Origin: Emticicia sp. C21 | Lineage (GTDB): Bacteria; Bacteroidota; Bacteroidia; Cytophagales; Spirosomataceae | NCBI RefSeq assembly: GCF_003418935.1 | Contig: NZ_QVMT01000013.1 | Span: 25,301-89,300, forward strand | Reading direction: 5' to 3' | DNA: 64,000 bases | In this document: positions 25,667 to 33,196 of the stretch, piece after piece | How positions within the stretch are numbered: the first letter of the stretch is position 1 | Layout: each line of letters opens with the position of its first letter | Notes under the pieces: generated by a model | What the model saw: only the letters and a program-made list of their open reading frames with translations | Told to the model about the DNA's origin: nothing | Databases searched by the model: none | Translations under genes and position numbers: made by a program

Positions 25667-26185
25667 ATGCAAAGGCGCAATGCAATTAAAAATTTATCTG
25701 TAGCATTCGGGAGTTTGGTAGTATTACCTTCATGGGCGACAAACTGGACACCTGAATCTCTAGGTAAAACCTCCAACCTATCCTACAATGATGAAGAACT
25801 ATTAGGCGAAATCGTCGAAACCATCATTCCGGAAAATGCTACCCCGGGAGCAAAATCTTTGAAAGTTCATAAATTTGCCATGCGAATGATTAATGATTGC
25901 TATGGCGAAGCTCAACAAAAAACTTTCAAAGACGGACTCAAAAAGACGGAAGAACTGGCACAACAAACTTATCAGAAATCTTTTGTAGCCTTAGATGCTA
26001 CTCAAAAGAAAGACGTGATTAACAAAATGCTCGATTCTTCTGACGGTACTTCAAAGCAATTTGCCAACATGATTAAACGCTTGACGATTCAGGGTTACAC
26101 CAACTCTGAATTTTACATGACTAATGTCTTGAAGTTTAATATGGCTCCCGGTTTTTATCATGGTTGCGTGCCTGTAAAAGCTTAA
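25667..26185 (+). CDS. Gluconate 2-dehydrogenase subunit 3 family protein
   Basis: Small partner subunit of membrane-associated GMC-type sugar dehydrogenases. Starting at the ATG at 25667 the protein begins MQRRNAIKNLSVAFGSLVVLPSWA, a likely Tat signal with the arginine pair RR; an earlier ATG at 25634 would put eleven extra residues before it. The mature part is helical with the family pattern ETIIPENATPGAKSLKVHKF and a closing YHGCVP. The GMC oxidoreductase gene follows 61 bases downstream, the usual arrangement. In related enzymes this subunit helps export or stabilise the flavoprotein. No cytochrome c subunit is adjacent. Confidence 0.88.
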   Translation: MQRRNAIKNLSVAFGSLVVLPSWATNWTPESLGKTSNLSYNDEELLGEIVETIIPENATPGAKSLKVHKFAMRMINDCYGEAQQKTFKDGLKKTEELAQQTYQKSFVALDATQKKDVINKMLDSSDGTSKQFANMIKRLTIQGYTNSEFYMTNVLKFNMAPGFYHGCVPVKA

Positions 26186-26246
26186 TTCCGATTCCGACTT
26201 CGGAAACACTCATCTATTTAATTACAATACTCTATTTAAAGCTATT

Positions 26247-27965
26247 ATGTCATTTTTAAATATAGATTCTGTCAAAGAACGTACCTTTGACGCAATTGTG
26301 ATTGGCTCTGGTATCAGCGGTGGCTGGTCAGCCAAAGAATTAACCGGAAAAGGATTGCGTACCCTGGTTTTAGAACGTGGTCGTGACGTACGCCATGTAA
26401 CTGACTACCCAACTACCATGATGCAACCATGGGAATTTGAGCATCTAGGTCAAATCCCGAAAGCATTAAGAGATGCCAATCCAATCGCCAGCCGTTGTTA
26501 TGCATTCAACGAAGACGCTGCGCACTTTTTCGTAAAAGATAACGAACACCCTTATATACAAGATAAACCATTCGACTGGATACGTGGATATCAGGTAGGT
26601 GGAAAATCGTTGATGTGGGCCAGAGGTACTCAGCGCTGGTCTGATTATGATTTTACTGGCCCTGCCCGTGATGGATTTGCTATTGATTGGCCTATTCGCT
26701 ATGCAGATATTGCTCCATGGTATAGCTATGTTGAAAAATTCGCCGGAATCTCGGGTAATAAAGATGGTTTAGCACAATTGCCAGATGGTGAATTTTTACC
26801 ACCACATGAGCAATCATGCGTTGAAAAACATTTTACTGGCGAGATGGCAAAGCATTATAAAGGTGCACGTCCGGTAATTATTGGCCGTTGTGCGCATTTG
26901 ACTAAACCTCAGCCAATTCATACACAACAGGGACGTGGACAATGTCAGAACCGCTCACTTTGCCAGAGAGGTTGTCCTTATGGTGGATATTTCAGTAGTA
27001 ACTCCTCAACCCTACCCTGGGCAGCTAAAACCGGCAAATTGACCTTGAAACCTGACTCGGTTGTTCATTCTATCATCTTTGATGAGAAGAAAAACAAAGC
27101 AACTGGGGTGAGAGTGATTGATGCGCATACCAAGCAAATGACTGAATATTATGCAAGAGTCATTTTTGTAAATGCGGCAACTATTAATACGAACCTTATT
27201 CTTTTAAACTCAATCTCTAGCCGCTTCCCGAATGGATTAGGCAATGATAGCGGTTTATTAGGTAAATATATTGCTTTCCATAACTTCCGAACCACTATAT
27301 CGGCAGAATATGAAGGGTTATTGGATAGTAAAACTGAAGGTATTCGTCCGAATGGCAGTTATATTCCTCGTTTCCGTAATTTGGCTAAACAGGAAACTGA
27401 TTTCTTACGTGGTTATGCAGCCGGTTTCAGTGGAAGCCGCATGAATTATACGGATAACAACGGCATTGGAGAGGAATTGAAAAACAGCCTTTTTGATAGA
27501 AAATATGGCAACTGGCGTGTGGGCTCACACATGATGGGTGAAACGATTCCGAAGGAAAGTAATTTTGTTACTTTAGATAAAGACCAGAAAGATGCCTGGG
27601 GAATTCCATTAATCAGAACATCAGTTGCTTATGATGATAACGATGAAAAAATGATTAAGGATTTCCATGAACAAATGACTGAAATGCTGACATTGTCTGG
27701 TTTCAAAAACATTCAGACACATGATAATCCTAAAAAGGCTCCGGGTCTGGATATTCATGAAATGGGCGGTGTTCGTATGGGCAATGACCCTAAAACATCA
27801 TTGCTCAATAAATGGAACGCCATGCACCATTGCAAAAATGTATTCGTGACTGATGGTGCTTGTATGACATCAAATTCAACACAAAACCCATCTCTTACTT
27901 TTATGGCGATTACAGCTCGCGCTGCAGATTATGCAGTGAAAGAGTTTAAGAAAGGTAATTTGTAA
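26247..27965 (+). CDS. GMC family oxidoreductase (sugar/gluconate dehydrogenase-like)
   Basis: FAD-dependent dehydrogenase of 572 aa. The N-terminal dinucleotide motif is VIGSGISGGWSAKEL (about 19-33) with LERGRDV at the end of strand 2; GYQVGGKSLMWARG is the second FAD contact; a Cys-rich patch (CQNRSLCQRGCPYG) follows near residue 235, and the C-terminal substrate/FAD block reads HEMGGVRMGND and VTDGACMTSNSTQNPSLTFM. It has no signal peptide of its own and probably leaves the cell with the Tat-dependent subunit encoded upstream. The likely substrates are sugars or sugar acids; the exact one is unknown. Confidence 0.92.
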   Translation: MSFLNIDSVKERTFDAIVIGSGISGGWSAKELTGKGLRTLVLERGRDVRHVTDYPTTMMQPWEFEHLGQIPKALRDANPIASRCYAFNEDAAHFFVKDNEHPYIQDKPFDWIRGYQVGGKSLMWARGTQRWSDYDFTGPARDGFAIDWPIRYADIAPWYSYVEKFAGISGNKDGLAQLPDGEFLPPHEQSCVEKHFTGEMAKHYKGARPVIIGRCAHLTKPQPIHTQQGRGQCQNRSLCQRGCPYGGYFSSNSSTLPWAAKTGKLTLKPDSVVHSIIFDEKKNKATGVRVIDAHTKQMTEYYARVIFVNAATINTNLILLNSISSRFPNGLGNDSGLLGKYIAFHNFRTTISAEYEGLLDSKTEGIRPNGSYIPRFRNLAKQETDFLRGYAAGFSGSRMNYTDNNGIGEELKNSLFDRKYGNWRVGSHMMGETIPKESNFVTLDKDQKDAWGIPLIRTSVAYDDNDEKMIKDFHEQMTEMLTLSGFKNIQTHDNPKKAPGLDIHEMGGVRMGNDPKTSLLNKWNAMHHCKNVFVTDGACMTSNSTQNPSLTFMAITARAADYAVKEFKKGNL

Positions 27966-27983
27966 TTTGAATAATTTTATTCT

Positions 27984-28024
27984 GAAAGCCTGATGTTCTA
28001 ATAATATCATCAGGCTTTCTTGTT
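27984..28024 (+). terminator. Intrinsic terminator behind the GMC oxidoreductase gene
   Basis: Perfect 12-bp stem GAAAGCCTGATG (27984-27995) / CATCAGGCTTTC (28008-28019) followed by TTGTTTC, 19 bases after the stop. Confidence 0.75.
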
Positions 28025-28150
28025 TCTTTGACATATAATAAACGAATCATTACTATACTGTTAATTGCAGCGCGAACTAAGTAATTTTTGCTTTCAATAA
28101 TAATGCAAATTAAAACGTACGTCTTATATTATTTTGTTTTCATAGTACCG

Positions 28151-28373
28151 GGTTGTTACTTTTTGTTGCTGCAAAAAGTAACCAAAAAGCAGCCATCATT
28201 TAAACTCGTACAATTAAAAATCCAAAAGACTACTCACTTCGCATAGTTTACTTCTCGATTTTTAATCGTACTCAAACATGAAATGATGTTTTAAGGTTAC
28301 AATTTTCAGTTGTTATATTTAATTGTTTTGTACTAATTCTTACCATAGGTGGCTGCATTTTTTTGTAACAACC
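28151..28373. mobile_element. MITE-like palindromic intergenic element
   Basis: Within the 644-base gap 27966-28609, a stretch of about 223 bases is bounded by perfect 9-base inverted ends GGTTGTTAC (28151-28159) and GTAACAACC (28365-28373). Nested inside are a perfect 11-bp hairpin GTTACTTTTTG / CAAAAAGTAAC (28155-28182), an inner inverted pair GCAGCC (28189-28194) / GGCTGC (28351-28356), and longer imperfect arms 28194-28222 and 28257-28288. It has no coding capacity. GTTACTTTTT/AAAAAGTAAC hairpins recur between genes in many Bacteroidota genomes. No clear target-site duplication is visible. The rest of the gap holds only AT-rich sequence and the promoter of the next gene. Confidence 0.55.
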
Positions 28374-28580
28374 TTGTCAGTATAGCTTATTAAAGATATA
28401 CAAATATAATATATGGCTGCCTTTCTTATTTTAGGTATCCATTAATTAAACCTCTCAGCTGCAAAGCATTCGTTGGAACGATAAATATATTATAATAGAC
28501 TCTACTCTTAGAAATATCCTAATCAGTAATTAGTACCATAGATTCTATATTTGCTACCAGAGTTTAAAGGCGCCGGGCTA

Positions 28581-28588
28581 TACCTTTG
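28581..28588 (+). promoter_or_regulatory. -7 promoter element for the DUF983 gene
   Basis: TACCTTTG matches the Bacteroidota -7 consensus TAnnTTTG exactly, 22 bases before the DUF983 start codon. I find no clear -33 TTG at the expected distance. Confidence 0.4.
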
Positions 28589-28609
28589 TATCATTAAACA
28601 AATACAATC

Positions 28610-28999
28610 ATGAACAAAGTTGAAGCCGCTATAAAAATGAAATGCCCTCGTTGTCAGGAGGGTGATATATTCGAAACCAAAAATCCTTTTGTATTGGGTA
28701 AAATGACCGCGATGCATAAACATTGCCCCGAATGTCATTTAAAATATGAAAAAGAAGTAGGTTTTTTCTATGGCTCTATGTTTATTAGCTATGCATTCAA
28801 TGTGGCACTTTTTGCAATAGCCACTGTTACCTTCTATCTCTACTTCGAAAATCTGATTGATTGGAGAATATATTTAGGAGGCTATTTATTACTGACAGTT
28901 ATCTTGTTTCCTGTATTTTTCCGTTTCTCAAGGTCATTATGGTTACAGTTTTTTAATGACTATAAACCTGAATATAAACATGAACATGCCGTTCATTAA
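28610..28999 (+). CDS. DUF983 domain-containing zinc-ribbon membrane protein
   Basis: Membrane protein of 129 aa. The N-terminal part holds a four-Cys zinc ribbon, CPRCQEGDIF and CPECHLKYEKE (two CxxC pairs), followed by two hydrophobic segments (ISYAFNVALFAIATVTFYLYF and LGGYLLLTVILFPVFF) and a cytoplasmic end. This is the standard DUF983 layout. The family's function is not established, although members often lie near terminal oxidase genes; none is nearby here. An AraC-type regulator gene follows after 11 bases. Confidence 0.88.
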   Translation: MNKVEAAIKMKCPRCQEGDIFETKNPFVLGKMTAMHKHCPECHLKYEKEVGFFYGSMFISYAFNVALFAIATVTFYLYFENLIDWRIYLGGYLLLTVILFPVFFRFSRSLWLQFFNDYKPEYKHEHAVH

Positions 29000-29010
29000 T
29001 GTAATTGCCT

Positions 29011-29886
29011 ATGAGTCCTGCAAATCATATTCCTATAGTTGATATAAGCAATCTGACGGATTTCAGAGATGAGGATATATTGGTAAGTGGTTTTGCTGAA
29101 TACCTGAAAGTACACCAGAATCTACGCAAGGCTCATAGACATACTTTTTATCATTTACTCTTATTTACTAAGGGAGGTGGAAGCCATACCATCGATTTCA
29201 GTAGTTTTCCGGTACAGCCTTACCAAATCTATTTTATGGTGCCCGGACAAGTACATAGCTGGGATTTTGATGGAGAAGTTGATGGATATGTAGTAAACTT
29301 CTCCACTTCCTTTTTTCAATCTTTTCTGCTAAGACCTGATTATCTCGAAACTTTCTCATTCTTTAATGGCATAGCCGATAATGGAGTTATCAATCTACCG
29401 GAAGAATTACAAGGGCAGATTACCCGGATTTTTGAAGAGATTATGCAACACTCTATCCAAAACAATACTTTCCGCTGGGATATTGTAAGGGTACTGCTTC
29501 TTCAGGCTTTTTTAGAAATTGATAAACATACGCATACCAACAAGCCCTCTACTATTCCTTTCTTTAATTATACCTTACTCAAAAACTTTCAGAAACTGGT
29601 TGAGAAGCATTATATCAGCCTGAAAAGACCGATGGATTATGCTGAATTGCTCTATATCACTCCCAATCATTTGAATGCCTTATGTAAAGACCATCTGGGC
29701 ATTACGGCAGGTGAAGTAATCCGCAACCGGGTTTTACTGGAAGCGAAAAGAATGTTAGTGAATCAGAATCTCAGCATTTCTGAAATTTCTTATGATCTGA
29801 ACTTTAGTGATAACTCTTATTTCACCAAGTTCTTCAAGAAATATGAGCATATTACTCCGGAAGATTTCCGTAAAAGGAGTATTTAG
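29011..29886 (+). CDS. AraC family transcriptional regulator
   Basis: Cytoplasmic transcription factor of about 291 aa. The N-terminal cupin-like sensing domain contains AHRHTFYHLLLFTKGGGSHT and FMVPGQVHSWDF; the C-terminal AraC DNA-binding domain has two helix-turn-helix units, MDYAELLYITPNHLNALCK and LSISEISYDLNFSDNSYFTK, ending with FKKYEHITPEDFR. I chose ATG 29011; a TTG at 29005 adds only two residues. The effector and targets are unknown. It lies 11 bases after DUF983 and may be co-transcribed. Confidence 0.88.
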   Translation: MSPANHIPIVDISNLTDFRDEDILVSGFAEYLKVHQNLRKAHRHTFYHLLLFTKGGGSHTIDFSSFPVQPYQIYFMVPGQVHSWDFDGEVDGYVVNFSTSFFQSFLLRPDYLETFSFFNGIADNGVINLPEELQGQITRIFEEIMQHSIQNNTFRWDIVRVLLLQAFLEIDKHTHTNKPSTIPFFNYTLLKNFQKLVEKHYISLKRPMDYAELLYITPNHLNALCKDHLGITAGEVIRNRVLLEAKRMLVNQNLSISEISYDLNFSDNSYFTKFFKKYEHITPEDFRKRSI

Positions 29887-30119
29887 TAGGATTCTAAAAA
29901 AATTGCCTAAAATCTTTATTATTGTTTCATGTTAGGCATTTGGCTAAAGCCACTAAGGTTATTCGCCTCTAATTACCCTATTGATTCAATTTTATCCAGA
30001 TAAATACACTCGTATTCTTCAATTTTAATCGCCTTTTATCCTCTCTTCCCTCCACTCATTACAGAAAATTGTACTATTACCAGAAATTCTCTGATAAAAT
30101 AAACTATTTTTGAAAATGC

Positions 30120-30161
30120 TTGGTTCTTTATTTGCAGAACCAAAAAAACTATCTACATTTG
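30120..30161 (+). promoter_or_regulatory. Operator 1 and promoter of the GbsR-type regulator
   Basis: Perfect inverted repeat TTGGTTCT (30120-30127), 8-base spacer, AGAACCAA (30136-30143). Inside it lies TTTG (30131-30134), and exactly 19 bases downstream comes TACATTTG (30154-30161), a consensus -7 box. The operator thus covers the -33 element of the regulator's own promoter, an arrangement for autorepression. The predicted start is close to 30167, so the leader is very short. The gap before it (29887-30119) holds only a weak TGCCTAA/TTAGGCA hairpin. Confidence 0.7.
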
Positions 30162-30173
30162 CATCGTTATTAA

Positions 30174-30650
30174 ATGACAACAATGGACAGTATAAAATTA
30201 AGCGACAAACAATTAGCCCTGATCGAGAAACTTGGTTTGATTTTCGAAAACGGTTTACAACCGGCTTCAGCGAGAATAGCAGCTTTATTGTTAGTATCAG
30301 ATAAATTAGAATTGACCTTCGATGAAATCCGTGAGCTATTGAATTTAAGTAAAAGTGCTACCAGCAATGCCTTGAATTTACTGCTTTCAATGGAACGAAT
30401 CGAGTATATTACTAAGCCAGGCGATAGAAAACGTTATTTTAAAAGTAATTTATCAGATTGGAAAGAAAACATGAAGACTAAATTCCTGGAATTTGATAAA
30501 GTACATAAAACCATGCGTGAAGTGCTTGACCAGAGACCACACTCAACCAAAGACTTTAATCAGGGGCTTGAAGAGTTTATCAACTTTATGGAGTTTATGA
30601 ACAGAGAAATTCCGGTTCTGTTCAAGAAATGGGAACTATCTAAAAAGTAA
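30174..30650 (+). CDS. GbsR/MarR family transcriptional regulator
   Basis: Winged-helix DNA-binding protein of 158 aa. The N-terminal EKLGLIFENGLQPASARIAALLL block and the recognition-helix region LNLSKSATSNALNLLLSMERIEYITKPGDRKRYF are typical of the GbsR branch of MarR-like regulators; a C-terminal helical dimerisation part follows. It lies directly upstream of a TolC/adaptor/RND-permease operon, and the inverted repeat at its own promoter recurs before tolC, so it is very probably the local repressor of the efflux system. The ligand is unknown. ATG 30183 is an alternative start. Confidence 0.88.
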   Translation: MTTMDSIKLSDKQLALIEKLGLIFENGLQPASARIAALLLVSDKLELTFDEIRELLNLSKSATSNALNLLLSMERIEYITKPGDRKRYFKSNLSDWKENMKTKFLEFDKVHKTMREVLDQRPHSTKDFNQGLEEFINFMEFMNREIPVLFKKWELSKK

Positions 30651-30665
30651 TTTTTTTTGCATTTG

Positions 30666-30689
30666 TTGGTTCTTTTAATTCAGAACTAA
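30666..30689. promoter_or_regulatory. Operator 2 upstream of the efflux operon
   Basis: TTGGTTCT (30666-30673), 8-base spacer, AGAACTAA (30682-30689): the same inverted repeat and spacing as at 30120-30143, with one base changed in the right arm. It lies in the 74-base gap between the regulator stop and the tolC-type start, where binding could control the efflux genes separately from the regulator. I could not identify a clear -7 box here. Confidence 0.65.
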
Positions 30690-30724
30690 AAAAATTAAAT
30701 TAAATCTCAATATAGTACAAAATA

Positions 30725-32074
30725 ATGAAAAAAGTAAAAGCATTACCGATAGCAATACTCCTGACGATGATATCGGTTATCACACAAGCACAAGAATCAA
30801 AACCTATCTTATTTAGCTTAAAAGAGAGTATCGCTTATAGTTTAAAAAACAATCCGAGCAGTACTATCTATAAAAATGAGGTTTTGATTGCGAAAGAGAA
30901 AAAGACTGAAGCCTTAGCAGGTTATTTACCACAAGTAAACGGTACAGCCACTTTTGATGACAATCTGAAACGCCAGGTAACGGTATTACCTGCAGGTGCA
31001 TTTAGTCCAGAAGAAATCAGAGTTCAGTTCGGAAATCAGTACAATACGAACTTAGTAGCACAAGTAGACCAGGTTCTATTTGATAGAACTGTTTCAGTGG
31101 CAAAAGAGGCGAACAGAGTAAATACATTGATAGCCGACTTAAAATTATTGCAAAACAATGAGAACATTGTATACAATACAATTACGGCTTATTACCAGAT
31201 ACTTACTTATAATGAGCAAGAGAAATTACTGGTTGAAAACGAAAAAAAATATGAAGAATTGTTAAGAATCTTACAATTACAATATGAAAAAGGGGTAGCC
31301 AAAAAGATTGACTATGACCGCATGAAAGTAAGCCAGAATAATATCAAGTCGCAATTATCGCTTCTGAAAACTAATAGAGAATTAGCCTTAAATAAATTGA
31401 AATATGCGATGGGTATGGAATTATCTCATAATATTGCCATCAATGACTCATTAGATTATTCAATGCAGGTGAGTATGCCGGTTGCTAATCAATTAGACAC
31501 AAAAAATCTGCTTGATTTCAAGATTCAATCTAACAATATAGCCTTACAGCAATTAGATGTAGAACGTAAGAAATTTGCCTTCTACCCTACCCTAGGTGCT
31601 TATGCTCGTTATGGTGGACAATCGTTTGGTAATGAGTTTGGCAAATCATTTAGCAACTGGTTTGATTACTCCTCAATAGGTATAAAACTGAATATTCCAA
31701 TTTTTGATGGGAATAGAAAGAAAAGTCAGTTATCGCAAAGCAAATTAAGTTTATTGAATGCACAGGAGAACTTGAAGTTAAACGAAAGAAATTACGAATT
31801 ACAGTTTCAGAATGCTAACACCGCTTTGTTCCGCTCTTATACCAGTATGAACGATAACAAGCAAAACCTGGACCTGGCAGCGGATATATTGAAAAATACA
31901 AGCTTACAATATCAGAAAGGAACGGCTTCGTTGACTGATTTCCTTAACTCAGATTACTCATACAAAGAAGCGCAAAGCAATTACATTTCATCATTATTAA
32001 ATTTCCTAACGGCAAGAGTTGACTTAGAAAAATCACAAGGGAATCTGTCAACTTATGTTAATCAATTAAAATAA
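30725..32074 (+). CDS. TolC family outer membrane efflux protein
   Basis: Outer-membrane channel of a tripartite efflux pump, 449 aa with a signal peptide (MKKVKALPIAILLTMISVITQAQ). The first domain starts with FSLKESIAYSLKNNPS and the second, after about 190 residues of alpha-helix, with the duplicated pattern around NNIALQQLDVERKKFAFYPTL. LNIPIFDGNRKKSQLSQSKL is the typical entry to the last long helix and the C-terminus has the SLTDFLNSDYSYKEAQSNY pattern. First structural gene after the regulator; the adaptor gene follows 52 bases later. Confidence 0.93.
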   Translation: MKKVKALPIAILLTMISVITQAQESKPILFSLKESIAYSLKNNPSSTIYKNEVLIAKEKKTEALAGYLPQVNGTATFDDNLKRQVTVLPAGAFSPEEIRVQFGNQYNTNLVAQVDQVLFDRTVSVAKEANRVNTLIADLKLLQNNENIVYNTITAYYQILTYNEQEKLLVENEKKYEELLRILQLQYEKGVAKKIDYDRMKVSQNNIKSQLSLLKTNRELALNKLKYAMGMELSHNIAINDSLDYSMQVSMPVANQLDTKNLLDFKIQSNNIALQQLDVERKKFAFYPTLGAYARYGGQSFGNEFGKSFSNWFDYSSIGIKLNIPIFDGNRKKSQLSQSKLSLLNAQENLKLNERNYELQFQNANTALFRSYTSMNDNKQNLDLAADILKNTSLQYQKGTASLTDFLNSDYSYKEAQSNYISSLLNFLTARVDLEKSQGNLSTYVNQLK

Positions 32075-32126
32075 GTAATTACATCATTTAAATCAGAAGC
32101 TGCAAAGCTTTATACTATACAAAAAA

Positions 32127-33188
32127 ATGAAAACAAGAATCATCACAATAGCTATTATTATCGGCGTAATTGGTGCCATATCTTTTAAACTGGTAGCTAA
32201 CAAAAAGAAAATCGACGAGAGTAAAAAAGTAATTGACCGTAGTCAGGTAGCCATTTATGTGTCTACTACGAAGGTAGCCTTGCTTCCTATTAGCGGTAAC
32301 CTGAACTTACCTGCGGTTTTAGAGCCTAAAGAAAAAGCAGTTTTAACAGCTAGTACCCAAGGAAGAATTGAGACATTGAATATTGAATTAGGCACACGAG
32401 TAGCCAAAGGCCAGGTTATCGGTACTGTTGATACAAAAGTAAAGCAAATCAGCCTACAATCAACAGAGCTGACCATTAACAAAGCTAAAACTGATTATGA
32501 GCGTAATAAAGAGTTATTAGCCGGAAATGCGATTAACGAAACAGCCGTAACTGATGCCAAATTCAATTATGAAAATAATAAGATTCAGGCCGAGCAATTG
32601 AAACAACAAATTGCTGACGGTAAAATTATTTCGCCTATTAGTGGTGTGATAACTGACAAAAAATTAACTGCCGGTGAATATGCCAATATAGGAACTCCTA
32701 TTGCCTCTATTGTTGACGTGAATCAGTTGAAAACGGTGGTATATGTAAATGAAAAAGATGTATATGAGTTGAAATTAGGACAATCGGCAAGTATTACAAC
32801 TGATGTATACCCAACTAAGACTTTCAGCGGACGTATCATTTATATCAGCCCACAAGGTGACGATAATCACAATTATAAAGTAGATATTTTATTAGCCAAT
32901 GGCAACGCAGCTTTGAAAGCAGGGACTTATGTAAAAGTTGAATTTAACCTGAACAAAAATGCGAATGCTCTGCAGATTCCTAAAAAGGCTTTAGGTGACG
33001 GTATGAAAAACCCTTATGTATTTGTAGCAGAAGGTGGCAAAGCGGTACTACGTAAAATTGTATTAGGCCGCGAAGTTGGCGAAAACGTAGAGGTTTTGAG
33101 TGGTTTGAACGAAGGAGAACAAATCATTACTGAGGGTATCATCAACATTGTAGATGGTAGTAGTATTCAAATCGCACCTATTAAATAA
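32127..33188 (+). CDS. RND efflux periplasmic adaptor (membrane fusion protein)
   Basis: Membrane fusion protein linking the RND permease to TolC, 353 aa. An uncleaved N-terminal membrane anchor (IITIAIIIGVIGAISFKLVA) precedes a split lipoyl domain (IETLNIELGTRVAKGQVIGTVD and KIISPISGVITDKKLTAGEY), a short alpha-hairpin between the halves, a beta-barrel domain and a C-terminal membrane-proximal domain (VLSGLNEGEQIITEGI). The short hairpin fits pumps that dock to a TolC protein. It starts 52 bases after tolC and ends 8 bases before the permease gene. Confidence 0.93.
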   Translation: MKTRIITIAIIIGVIGAISFKLVANKKKIDESKKVIDRSQVAIYVSTTKVALLPISGNLNLPAVLEPKEKAVLTASTQGRIETLNIELGTRVAKGQVIGTVDTKVKQISLQSTELTINKAKTDYERNKELLAGNAINETAVTDAKFNYENNKIQAEQLKQQIADGKIISPISGVITDKKLTAGEYANIGTPIASIVDVNQLKTVVYVNEKDVYELKLGQSASITTDVYPTKTFSGRIIYISPQGDDNHNYKVDILLANGNAALKAGTYVKVEFNLNKNANALQIPKKALGDGMKNPYVFVAEGGKAVLRKIVLGREVGENVEVLSGLNEGEQIITEGIINIVDGSSIQIAPIK

Positions 33189-33196
33189 TCAGAGCC

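Noticed and set aside
29904-29938. TGCCTAA/TTAGGCA hairpin after the AraC gene as terminator
   Set aside because: The loop is long and no T-run follows, so the evidence is too weak to list.
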